Assembly (NCBI GenBank): GCA_964651495.1
Contig: CAZYWP010000132.1
Location: 1 to 8,735 of the forward strand
Length of the DNA stretch: 8,735 nucleotides
Origin: CAZNVB01 sp964651495
Lineage (GTDB): Bacteria > Acidobacteriota > Aminicenantia > Aminicenantales > UBA8522
Direction of reading: 5' to 3'
Shown: positions 1-6,079 of the stretch, in pieces
Numbering within the stretch: the stretch's first letter is position 1
How the letters are laid out: each line of letters opens with the position of its first letter
Position numbers and translations under genes: made by a program
Notes under the pieces: model-generated
Databases searched by the model: none
What the model was told of the DNA's origin: nothing
The model's input: only the letters and a program-made list of their open reading frames with translations

Positions 1-106
1 CGCTCGGGCGCTCGGGGACTGACGCCATGCCACCCATTCCCGTAATCCGGCGTCCATGACTTCTTGGCGCCAATAGGCTTGTCCGGATGAGGCAGGTTAG
101 CATAGA
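1..106. other. Upstream flank, no supported gene
   Basis: This stretch opens with an 8-base unit, CGCTCGGG, repeated twice in tandem (1-16). One plus-strand frame is open from the window edge to a TGA at 57-59, so the 3' end of an upstream gene could lie here, but about 18 codons cannot be judged. No convincing -35/-10 pair was found for the gene starting at 107. The 12-mer at 61-72 is listed separately. Confidence 0.4.
61..72 (+). repeat. 12-bp motif TTCTTGGCGCCA, copy 1
   Basis: The same 12 bases occur at 1896-1907. Both copies lie just upstream of a gene for a secreted protein, beginning 46 bases before the start codon here and 42 bases before it at the second copy. The core GGCGCC is self-complementary. 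A shared operator is possible, but one or two 12-base matches are expected by chance in a window of this size, so the call rests only on the matching position. Confidence 0.3.
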
Positions 107-1612
107 ATGCATGAGATGTTTCGCCGTGCAGCAAGGACCTGTTTCTGGGCGCTCCTGCTTCTGGCGGCTGTTCTTATCTCTGCCGAAGCGTTGCAATCAC
201 CCGAGAATCCTCTGGCTCCCTATCCTCTTGAAAAGAAGGTCCAAGACCTCATCAGGCAGTGCGCCGCGGTCAAAAACTGGAAACCCAGCGGAGTGGACGA
301 AGGGCTTTATGCCGACCTCAGCGAGCCGATCGTCCGCCAGGCCGCCGCCTGGCAGGATGAAACCGGCCGGATCATCGACCCCTTTGTCCATACAGAGACG
401 CCGACGGCGACGCCCCGCTTTGTCGGAGCCCTGGCCGGAGAGATGTTAAAGAAGCAACAGGGAATCGCCGACAATCGCGCTTTCATCGAAGGACACCTGG
501 CTACCCAGATTTCCCGCTTCACTCCGTTCGGCATGTACCGTGACCCAGCGAACCCGTTGACCTACGACGCCGTCCCGCGCATGAACCTCAGCCTGCTTCT
601 CTTTTTTGGCTATGGAGGCGCCGGTCGCGACGACCTGGCCGAGCTCCTCCGCCGCGGCGCCCTGACCATGCTGCTGACGATGTCCCCGACCGGTGAATTT
701 CCCTACGGAGGCCGCAGTAACCAGCAGAATTTCAACGAGGCCACGGCCGCGCTCATCTTCGAGTTCGAGGCCGCCAGATACAAGAAAGAGGGGAACCCCG
801 CCCTGGCCGGAGCGTTCAAACGGGCGGCCCGGCTCTCCGCCCTCTCGGTCAGGCGCTGGCTCGACCTCCGGCCGGTCCGGTTTATCAAGAATGAATTTCC
901 GGCCGAGTCCCAACACGGCCGGCAAAAAGGCTACGGCTACTATGGTGTATATTCCCTTTTAATCGCCAGCCAGTTCGGGTTCGCCGGACTTGTTGCCGAC
1001 CCGTCTATCGAGGAGCGGCCGGTTCCCTTCGAGTCGGGAACCTATGCCGTCGGGCTGGATGAGGATTTTCATAAGGTTTTCGCCTCCTGCTCCGGCTATC
1101 ACCTGGAAATCGACACCCGCGCCGACTTGCACTACGACGCCACGGGCCTGGGCCGACTCCACAAATTCGGGGTCCCCACGGAGACGGCCTTGTCGACACC
1201 CATCGTGTCTGCACCCGAGTACCTGGTCTCCTCCGCTGAATCCCCCCGCAATGTGTCCATCGGTCCGGGATGGGAGGTAAACGGCCGTGTCCATTGGCTT
1301 TCCGATTGTTCCGCCGAAATCGGGGATGTGGAGTTCAAGACGCTGGCCAAAAAACCCGAAGGAGTGAAGTTCAGGCTGATTTATCGGGGCCTTCCGGGCT
1401 GCGACCGTGTCGTCGAGATCTACGAGATGGGAAAGGCGGGGGTCACGGTGACGTACGAAGTCTATGGCCCGGCTGACGCCCTTCTCGTCCAGGTTCCCCT
1501 CATCCTGACCGACGGCAGCCATTTGTCCAGGATCGAGGCCGGGAAGAGTTTTTTTAAGGTTTTCTACCAGGGTCACATCTATGAGGTCAGCTGCCTCAAG
1601 CCCCCAAGGTGA
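107..1612 (+). CDS. Secreted protein of unknown family, possibly polysaccharide-active
   Basis: A 501-residue protein with an N-terminal Sec-type signal peptide: RR near residues 6-7, a hydrophobic run at about 13-25, and a likely cut after the AEA at 26-28. I do not recognise the family with certainty. Residues 40-290 look mostly alpha-helical and carry a conserved-looking block at 194-211 (PTGEFPYGGRSNQQNFNE) and an aromatic-rich HGRQKGYGYYG at 270-280. Residues 300-500 are beta-rich, with DTRADLHYDATG at 336-347. This helical-toroid plus beta-sandwich order is known from polysaccharide lyases and some glycoside hydrolases, where Asn, His, Tyr and Arg in such blocks do catalysis; that role here is inference. 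The next in-frame ATG (116) would give a shorter signal peptide; 107 was kept because the GAGG/AGG bases at 89-96 suit it better. Stop TGA at 1610-1612. It appears to be monocistronic. Confidence 0.85.
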   Translation: MHEMFRRAARTCFWALLLLAAVLISAEALQSPENPLAPYPLEKKVQDLIRQCAAVKNWKPSGVDEGLYADLSEPIVRQAAAWQDETGRIIDPFVHTETPTATPRFVGALAGEMLKKQQGIADNRAFIEGHLATQISRFTPFGMYRDPANPLTYDAVPRMNLSLLLFFGYGGAGRDDLAELLRRGALTMLLTMSPTGEFPYGGRSNQQNFNEATAALIFEFEAARYKKEGNPALAGAFKRAARLSALSVRRWLDLRPVRFIKNEFPAESQHGRQKGYGYYGVYSLLIASQFGFAGLVADPSIEERPVPFESGTYAVGLDEDFHKVFASCSGYHLEIDTRADLHYDATGLGRLHKFGVPTETALSTPIVSAPEYLVSSAESPRNVSIGPGWEVNGRVHWLSDCSAEIGDVEFKTLAKKPEGVKFRLIYRGLPGCDRVVEIYEMGKAGVTVTYEVYGPADALLVQVPLILTDGSHLSRIEAGKSFFKVFYQGHIYEVSCLKPPR

Positions 1613-1682
1613 CTGCGTTGAGCGAAGATTTCGCGGCGCCCAACCGGAATGCGGTCTACAGGGTCGCGGTCTTTAGGGCGGC

Positions 1683-1717
1683 GGGAAAATCGATGACCTG
1701 CCGGTTTTCCCTTAATT
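1683..1717 (+). terminator. Candidate terminator hairpin after the secreted protein gene
   Basis: GGGAAAATCG (1683-1692) pairs with CGGTTTTCCC (1702-1711), giving a 10-bp stem with one G-T pair and a 9-base loop. TTAATT follows. The stem sits about 70 bases downstream of the stop at 1612, as expected for the end of that transcript. The tail has only four T in six bases, so this may be a weak intrinsic terminator or a 3' stabilising stem-loop. Confidence 0.45.
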
Positions 1718-1806
1718 AGCCCGCACTATCCCGAATTCTTAATAAAATGAACCAATTGGCCGGCTGCTGCGTATCTAATATGAGCGCCGATTTTTTATTT
1801 ATCATC

Positions 1807-1857
1807 ACTCCCTCCCATTACCTCCCCCTCTGGGGAGGAAGATGAAGGTGGTGGAGT
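1807..1857. repeat. Imperfect palindrome, REP-like intergenic element
   Basis: The core is a perfect 7-bp inverted repeat, CCTCCCC (1821-1827) and GGGGAGG (1832-1838), around a CTCT loop. Outer arms ACTCC (1807-1811) and GGAGT (1853-1857) also match, and pyrimidine-rich sequence on the left faces purine-rich sequence on the right. Long, GC-cored, imperfect hairpins confined to intergenic DNA are typical of dispersed REP-type or small non-autonomous elements. Only one copy is visible here, so its repeat nature is inferred from structure. Confidence 0.4.
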
Positions 1858-1894
1858 AAGGCAAATCGAGCGTTAATAGGATGTTTAAGTAAAG

Positions 1895-1911
1895 GTTCTT
1901 GGCGCCAGAAC
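1895..1911. promoter_or_regulatory. Dyad GTTCT-N7-AGAAC containing second copy of the 12-mer
   Basis: GTTCT (1895-1899) and AGAAC (1907-1911) are inverted around TGGCGCC, and 1896-1907 repeats the 12 bases seen at 61-72. The dyad ends 12 bases before the ribosome binding site of the small secreted protein gene. It could be an operator or the base of a leader hairpin; nothing in the window identifies a regulator. Confidence 0.3.
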
Positions 1912-1923
1912 GATCCCATTTTC

Positions 1924-1933
1924 AAGGAGGAAG
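1924..1933 (+). promoter_or_regulatory. Strong ribosome binding site, sets the start at 1938
   Basis: AAGGAGGAAG ends four bases before the ATG at 1938. It falls inside a 13-codon upstream extension of the same frame that begins at 1899, and it shows that the true start is the internal ATG directly followed by a signal peptide. Confidence 0.85.
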
Positions 1934-1937
1934 TTTT

Positions 1938-2336
1938 ATGAAAAGAAGCGTATTCTTGGTTCTATTGGCTGCGGTCCTGTTATTTTCGACAGGCCCGGTC
2001 TTTTCTCAGAGTCTGGACCTCAGCGGCACATGGGTGGGGGAGACTGTTATTCCCGATGTGGCCGATAAGGACCAGGTCACTCTCGTCCTGGCCAAAGAGG
2101 GGGAATCCTATTCCGGAAGCGTCACGGATTCCATGGGTATGGCCAACGAATCCCCGCTGGAGAAGGTCGAGTTCAAAGATAAGACGCTGACCGCCGAGTT
2201 CGTCATTTTCAACGGTGAGGAGAATGTCCGGATTACAATGACTCTGACGGTCACCGGCGACCGGCTCGTCGGTCAGTGGGAAGACGAAGGCGGCGAAACC
2301 GGCCCCCTCGACCTGGAGCGCAAGAAAGCAGCTTGA
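1938..2336 (+). CDS. Small secreted beta-rich protein, function unknown
   Basis: A 132-residue protein whose start is fixed by the ribosome binding site and by the signal peptide that follows immediately: KR at residues 2-3, a hydrophobic core at 5-16 and a likely cut after S23. The mature part (about 109 residues) begins LDLSGTWVGE and alternates short charged and hydrophobic stretches ending in VGQWEDEGGETGPLDLERK. This resembles small lipocalin-like or beta-barrel extracytoplasmic proteins in which a GxW near the first strand and a late GxW-type strand recur; I cannot assign a ligand. It has no cysteines in the mature part and no lipobox. It ends only 15 bases from the stop codon of the convergent radical SAM gene, with no clear terminator between them, so the two transcripts may overlap. 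Confidence 0.85.
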   Translation: MKRSVFLVLLAAVLLFSTGPVFSQSLDLSGTWVGETVIPDVADKDQVTLVLAKEGESYSGSVTDSMGMANESPLEKVEFKDKTLTAEFVIFNGEENVRITMTLTVTGDRLVGQWEDEGGETGPLDLERKKAA

Positions 2337-2351
2337 ATCCTCCGCCCGGGA

Positions 2352-3395
2352 CTAGAGATCCGCGCTGTACGGCTGAACGCACCTCCTGCACTCTCCGATG
2401 TCGCCCTCCTTGTACATCCGGCGCGCTTTCACCAGATCTTCGGATTGAATGATGTCCTTCATGTCTTTTGTGGTGAGCCCATTTATGTTGGCAAAGGGCG
2501 GGAGGAAGAAACACGGCCTGATATCGCCGTTCGCCTCTACTGCCAGCGAAATAAAAAGCGCGGCGCACTCTCTTGGCGGGAAATTTCCCCTGCCGCGACA
2601 GGCCAGGAAATAGTCGCCGATCATTTTAAAGCCATTTAAATTCGGTTTTAGGAAGCCTGTTTGTATCTCTGGAGCGCGTTTTTTTTCGACGATTCTAATG
2701 GTTCTTGAATATTGCTCGATTTCATCTTCGCTCGGAATGAGCCTCTCGACGAGATCCATCTGCGGCTCTTTCCTGGCGAAGGCGCTGCTGTAGGCATCGA
2801 CCGGCCTGACCGATATCTTGTCGACGCCGAGCCTTTTGGAGAACTCTATGAATTCCGGCAACCACCGGATGTTATTCTTTTGCAGCGTATGGGCTAATAT
2901 AACGTATCCGCCGCGCTTTTTGAGGAGCGTGATTCCATCAATCACCCGGCTGAATTCATCACAGCCGCGGATATCCCTGTAAACTTCCGGATCGTGGGCG
3001 TCCAGAGAAACAATGACGATGCCGAAATGATTGGTGACTTCTTCGCCAAATTTCTCGAGGAGAAGGCCATTGGTGCTCAGGACCAGCTTCAATCCGTGTC
3101 TGGTTATCCTGGCGCAGACCTCGAACAAGTCCTCCCTCAGCAGCGGCTCGCCGCCGGTAATGAGAATGGAGTGCAATCCCCTTTTCTTCAGGCTCAGAAC
3201 AAGGTGTTCAATCATTGCGCCATCGAGCTCTCGTTTGCCTGGTTTTTTCCAGACATCGCACATTACACACCGGCTGTTACACTGATCAGTCACTGCCAGC
3301 TGAAGTATCGGGGTCAGGAAAACCCGGTTGACTGTCCGTTGAAAGGTGGCCAGGGATTTTCTTGGGTTCACTCTCCCGCTCAAGGTTCGGGACAT
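2352..3395 (-). CDS. Radical SAM protein with SPASM-like C-terminus (second gene of pair)
   Basis: A 347-residue cytoplasmic enzyme. C39-x3-C43-x2-C46 (QCNSRCVMCDVW) is the radical SAM motif that holds the catalytic 4Fe-4S cluster, and GGEP at 81-84 is the usual SAM-contacting strand. STNG (107-110) and SLDAHDPEVYRDIRG (130-144) are typical of the core barrel in MoaA, PqqE and sactisynthase-type proteins. The tail has C266, C277, C295, C336 and C339, with VEANGDIRPC and ECRRC spacing as in SPASM or twitch domains, so one or two auxiliary clusters are likely. The substrate is not evident. The start codon lies 6 bases after the stop of the upstream radical SAM gene and has only a weak ribosome binding site, suggesting translational coupling. 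Base composition is lower in GC than the flanking genes. Confidence 0.92.
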   Translation of the reverse strand: MSRTLSGRVNPRKSLATFQRTVNRVFLTPILQLAVTDQCNSRCVMCDVWKKPGKRELDGAMIEHLVLSLKKRGLHSILITGGEPLLREDLFEVCARITRHGLKLVLSTNGLLLEKFGEEVTNHFGIVIVSLDAHDPEVYRDIRGCDEFSRVIDGITLLKKRGGYVILAHTLQKNNIRWLPEFIEFSKRLGVDKISVRPVDAYSSAFARKEPQMDLVERLIPSEDEIEQYSRTIRIVEKKRAPEIQTGFLKPNLNGFKMIGDYFLACRGRGNFPPRECAALFISLAVEANGDIRPCFFLPPFANINGLTTKDMKDIIQSEDLVKARRMYKEGDIGECRRCVQPYSADL

Positions 3396-3401
3396 GGCTC
3401 T

Positions 3402-4472
3402 TTATGCTTTAGAATGACCCGGATACAGTTGGGGCTCACTGGCCGGCGTGATGTTGGGATGGTCCGTGAAAAAAACAGGGCTCTCCGGGAATCGGGTCAT
3501 GGGCGCAAGGTAATTGTCTATATGGATGCGGTCGAAGGCCGCCAGGCAGCGGCTGCTGTTTTTTCTGAACTGAGAGAATCGGCCTGCCCTTTGCCATATT
3601 GTCTTCAGGGATTCCCGCTTGATGTTGCCAAACGAGATGTGATTCAGCGTGCAGCCGAGAACGTCTCCGTGGCAGGTGATGGCGATTTTCTCCTTTCCCG
3701 ATGGACACCGCGGCCTCAAATAATAGGAGAAAGCCCAGTCCACACTCAAATGGGGATGCTTTTTAAGGAGGCCAACCACCTGTTCGTATTCTCCTTCGGA
3801 GGCACATCTTGACTTCTCCGCCGCCCCGACACCGGCCAGGGAAGGCAGGGCGATGGAAAGGCTGTTTCTCTTGCAGAACTCGGCCAATTCGTGATACCGC
3901 TCGACATGCCCTGGAAAGAGCACGGTGCACAGTCCAACCCGGAGACCTTCCTCCTTACAAATCTCAATTGCCTGCAGGACTCTTTGACATTGACCCCGAT
4001 ATCCTCTCAGCTCGTCATTGACTTTTTCGTCCAGACTTTCCAAACCGAAATAGATCGCGTCAAGCCCGGATGCCCGGAGCTTTCTCGCAGATTTCCGGGT
4101 CAAGGCGATGCCGTTGCTCACAATGCTGATGAAGAAGGAATGAGACTTGAATAGACGGATGATCTCATCCAGGTTTTTCACCAATAGTGGTTCTCCTCCC
4201 AGGAAAGTGACGGCGACGGCCCCCATCTTCGCGGCTTGATGAGCCAGGGATTTGTAATCTTCCAGGGTCAGCAGGTCCTCCCTGTTCCTTTGGAACTTAG
4301 CGACTGAGCACATCGTGCATTTCGCTTGACAGCTGAAGGTGGGAAGAATGTGCAATGTCCGCAAAGTATTTTTCCGGAGGAGGAGTGCCCTTAAAAAACC
4401 TCTCAGGATGCGGAAAAGAACTTCTGGATTGGAGATGATCCAGGTCCTGGTGGAATAATGTTTCAGGTTCAT
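3402..4472 (-). CDS. Radical SAM protein with SPASM-like C-terminus (first gene of pair)
   Basis: A 356-residue enzyme. C48-x3-C52-x2-C55 (FSCQAKCTMCSVAK) binds the radical SAM cluster and GGEP is at 92-95. SNG (119-121) and GLESLDEKVNDELRG (143-157) complete the core signature. C256, C267 and C274, with FGNIKRESLKTIW at 281-293 and C309, form a SPASM-like auxiliary-cluster region. The final 35 residues or so are Pro-rich and not typical. Residues 11-40 form a hydrophobic/basic helix that might contact membrane or a partner. It is clearly diverged from the second gene of the pair: the shared features are family motifs, not a recent duplication. The ATG at 4472 is the only start, because an in-frame TGA lies about 18 codons upstream with no GTG or TTG between. 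A promoter fits at 4552-4580. No precursor peptide gene is visible on either side. Confidence 0.92.
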   Translation of the reverse strand: MNLKHYSTRTWIISNPEVLFRILRGFLRALLLRKNTLRTLHILPTFSCQAKCTMCSVAKFQRNREDLLTLEDYKSLAHQAAKMGAVAVTFLGGEPLLVKNLDEIIRLFKSHSFFISIVSNGIALTRKSARKLRASGLDAIYFGLESLDEKVNDELRGYRGQCQRVLQAIEICKEEGLRVGLCTVLFPGHVERYHELAEFCKRNSLSIALPSLAGVGAAEKSRCASEGEYEQVVGLLKKHPHLSVDWAFSYYLRPRCPSGKEKIAITCHGDVLGCTLNHISFGNIKRESLKTIWQRAGRFSQFRKNSSRCLAAFDRIHIDNYLAPMTRFPESPVFFTDHPNITPASEPQLYPGHSKA

Positions 4473-4489
4473 TTCAAAGGAATTGCCCT

Positions 4490-4518
4490 GCGCCCGCGCC
4501 GGCCGGGCGCTTTTTTTT
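4490..4518 (+). terminator. Intrinsic terminator on the plus strand, inside the radical SAM leader
   Basis: GCGCCCG (4490-4496) pairs with CGGGCGC (4504-4510) around a 7-base loop, CGCCGGC. Eight T follow at 4511-4518. In this direction it is a textbook rho-independent terminator. No plus-strand gene ends nearby: the sequence before it is the antisense of the radical SAM gene. It would stop read-through from 1938-2336 or an antisense transcript before it reaches the DUF1015 gene. Read on the minus strand, the same bases form a GC-rich hairpin in the leader without a T tract. Confidence 0.75.
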
Positions 4519-4520
4519 CA

Positions 4521-4541
4521 GAGGGATTTTTCCCTCCTCCT
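4521..4541 (-). other. Leader hairpin and orphan purine-rich ribosome-binding-like site
   Basis: On the minus strand, AGGAGGAGGG (complement of 4532-4541) lies within a few bases of the predicted transcript start but has no ATG, GTG or TTG at a usable distance. It overlaps a perfect hairpin, GAGGGA-AAAA-TCCCTC (4521-4536). The true start codon, about 60 bases downstream, has a weak binding site. The site could be a ribosome standby site or part of a switchable leader; this is inference from layout. Confidence 0.35.
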
Positions 4542-4551
4542 GGGATGAACG

Positions 4552-4580
4552 ATGTTAAACCATGACGGAGGAGTTGTCAA
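4552..4580 (-). promoter_or_regulatory. Sigma-70-type promoter for the radical SAM operon
   Basis: On the minus strand the -35 is TTGACA (complement of 4575-4580), an exact consensus match. After a 17-base spacer comes TAACAT (complement of 4552-4557), matching the -10 consensus at four of six bases. Transcription would begin near 4545, giving a leader of about 70 bases with two hairpins before the ATG at 4472. Confidence 0.65.
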
Positions 4581-4598
4581 TTTAGCCTGAACGGCAGG

Positions 4599-4608
4599 AG
4601 CGGCCGCT
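4599..4608. promoter_or_regulatory. Palindrome AGCGGCCGCT between divergent promoters
   Basis: A perfect 10-bp palindrome lies between the two opposing -35 boxes (4575-4580 and 4616-4621). It is placed where one regulator could control both the radical SAM operon and the DUF1015 gene. GC-rich palindromes of this length also occur by chance, so an operator role is a guess. Confidence 0.25.
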
Positions 4609-4615
4609 GCGCGGA

Positions 4616-4644
4616 TTGAAAAGAGATTCTGTCTGAGGTATATT
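4616..4644 (+). promoter_or_regulatory. Sigma-70-type promoter for the DUF1015 gene
   Basis: TTGAAA (4616-4621), a 17-base spacer, then TATATT (4639-4644); each box matches consensus at five of six bases. Transcription would start near 4651, leaving a leader of about 56 bases before the ATG at 4707. Confidence 0.7.
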
Positions 4645-4693
4645 CCCCTCCCGGGACAACCCGTCCGTTTCTCGGAGATCAGATCGAACAACC

Positions 4694-4699
4694 AGGAGG
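4694..4699 (+). promoter_or_regulatory. Ribosome binding site of the DUF1015 gene
   Basis: AGGAGG, seven bases before the ATG at 4707, is a full-strength site that confirms this start. Confidence 0.85.
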
Positions 4700-4706
4700 A
4701 GCCGCC

Positions 4707-6044
4707 ATGAAAACCCATGACTCCATCGCGCTCGGCGTGCCCCGCATCCTGCTGCCCCAGCCCGGAATCGACCTGACCAAATGGGCGGTCATCGCCTGCG
4801 ATCAGCACACCTCGGAGCCGGAATACTGGCGGAAGGTCGAGGAATTCGTCGGAGACTCTCCTTCCGCCCTGAACCTGATCTATCCCGAGGTCTACCTGGG
4901 GGAAGCGGATGCCGAGGCCCGCATCCGCCGCATCCGCAAGCACATGGCGCGCTACCTGGAGCAGATGATTTTCAGCGAGTCGGAAGAGTTCGTCTATGTC
5001 GAGCGCCGGACCGGCCAGGGCCTCCGGCGGGGGCTGATGGTGTGTCTTGACTTGGAGTGCTATGACTATCGTCGGGGGTCCACGAGCCTCATCCGGGCGA
5101 CGGAGGGGACAATCCTGGAGAGAATTCCCCCCCGCGTCAAGATCAGGGAAGGAGCGCCGCTGGAAATCCCCCATATCATGGTGCTGATCGACGATCCTGA
5201 GGACAGGGTCATCGGCCCTCTCGCCGCAGGCAAGAGCGGCCTCACCAAGCTGTATGATTTCGACCTGATGATGGAGTCGGGGCACCTCACGGGATATAGC
5301 GTGAAGGATGAGCGCCTGGCAAGAGGCGTCATCGGCGCTCTTCAGGTGCTGGCTGATCCGAAGATGTTTGCCGACAAGTATGAGCTGAAACCCGGCTCAC
5401 CCGTTTTGCTCTATGCCATGGGCGATGGAAACCATTCCCTGGCTACGGCCAAGACCATCTGGGAGAAGACAAAGGAAAACGCCGCCGGCGCGGGGGCTGT
5501 CATGAACTCAGCTCTCCGCTATGCCCTGGTCGAGCTCGTCAACCTCCACGACCAGGCCCTTGTTTTCGAGCCCATCCACCGGGTCCTTTTCGACATCTCG
5601 GCCGGGCGCGATGTCTTCGAAGAGATGAAAACGTTTTATAGGGGACAGTTCCAATTCACCCGCTGCTCGTCAGCCGATGAGATGAAGGCTGCGGTCGACC
5701 GACAAAAGGGGAGTCCGCACAAAATGGGGATCATCAGCCCCTCCGGACTCGGCGTGATCTCGGTCGCGAACCCGGATACCAACCTGCCGGTCGGGACACT
5801 GCAGAATTTCCTGGACGCCTTCATGAAAGGGAAGGGCGCGCGAGAGATCGATTACGTCCACGGAACTGAGTCCGCGGTCCGGCTGGGCCAACGAATCGGG
5901 TGCGCAGGATTTTATCTTCCCGCCATGGAAAAGCGGGAGCTTTTCAGGACGGTCATCCTGGACGGCGCCCTGCCGCGCAAAACCTTCTCCCTGGGCGAAG
6001 CCTGGGAAAAACGATTCTACATGGAAGCGCGCAAGCTCGCCTGA
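4707..6044 (+). CDS. DUF1015 (COG4198) family protein, possible small-molecule kinase
   Basis: A 445-residue soluble protein without signal peptide or membrane segment. It matches what I know of the DUF1015 family: an N-terminal block with WAVIACDQHTSEPEYW (26-41), ATEGTILERIPPR near 131-143, the hallmark GDGNHS at 239-244, which sits in the putative active site, and NFLDAF (367-372) followed by YVHG (383-386). The length is as expected for the family. Many annotations leave it uncharacterised. I recall that some DUF1015 members have been reported as free L-serine kinases making phosphoserine; I cannot verify that this member does the same. It often occurs near serine biosynthesis genes in other genomes, but none is present here. 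It has its own promoter and strong ribosome binding site, is divergent from the radical SAM operon, and converges on the CocE-like hydrolase with 35 bases between stops. Confidence 0.9.
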   Translation: MKTHDSIALGVPRILLPQPGIDLTKWAVIACDQHTSEPEYWRKVEEFVGDSPSALNLIYPEVYLGEADAEARIRRIRKHMARYLEQMIFSESEEFVYVERRTGQGLRRGLMVCLDLECYDYRRGSTSLIRATEGTILERIPPRVKIREGAPLEIPHIMVLIDDPEDRVIGPLAAGKSGLTKLYDFDLMMESGHLTGYSVKDERLARGVIGALQVLADPKMFADKYELKPGSPVLLYAMGDGNHSLATAKTIWEKTKENAAGAGAVMNSALRYALVELVNLHDQALVFEPIHRVLFDISAGRDVFEEMKTFYRGQFQFTRCSSADEMKAAVDRQKGSPHKMGIISPSGLGVISVANPDTNLPVGTLQNFLDAFMKGKGAREIDYVHGTESAVRLGQRIGCAGFYLPAMEKRELFRTVILDGALPRKTFSLGEAWEKRFYMEARKLA

Positions 6045-6079
6045 GCCGACCTGGCAACAATTAGCCTACCCGCCTTCAG

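Larger units (their letters stand above)
1613..1937. other. 325-bp intergenic region
   Basis: No coding region is supported here. The region holds a 10-bp-stem hairpin 70 bases after the upstream stop (1683-1711), an AT-rich stretch at 1730-1805, an imperfect palindrome at 1807-1857 and a small dyad at 1895-1911 before the next ribosome binding site. A TAATAT at 1774-1779 could be a -10 box, but the matching -35 is poor (CAATTG), so the promoter of the next gene is not placed. Confidence 0.6.

Noticed and set aside
1899..1937. Upstream extension of the small secreted protein
   Set aside because: A strong ribosome binding site lies within it and the signal peptide starts at the later ATG (1938).
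2994..3812. 272-codon open frame on the plus strand across both radical SAM genes
   Set aside because: It is antisense to two proteins with clear cysteine motifs and spans their junction. It has no family-like motif, signal or ribosome binding site.
4545..4706. Possible RiPP precursor peptide beside the radical SAM genes
   Set aside because: The minus-strand leader has no start codon, and no short frame with a ribosome binding site and a Cys-, Ser- or Thr-rich core was found in this gap or in the 15-base gap downstream.
4518..5285. 255-codon minus-strand frame over the start of the DUF1015 gene
   Set aside because: A shadow of a recognised family protein that also covers the divergent promoter region; its composition is typical of reverse reading of GC-rich codons.
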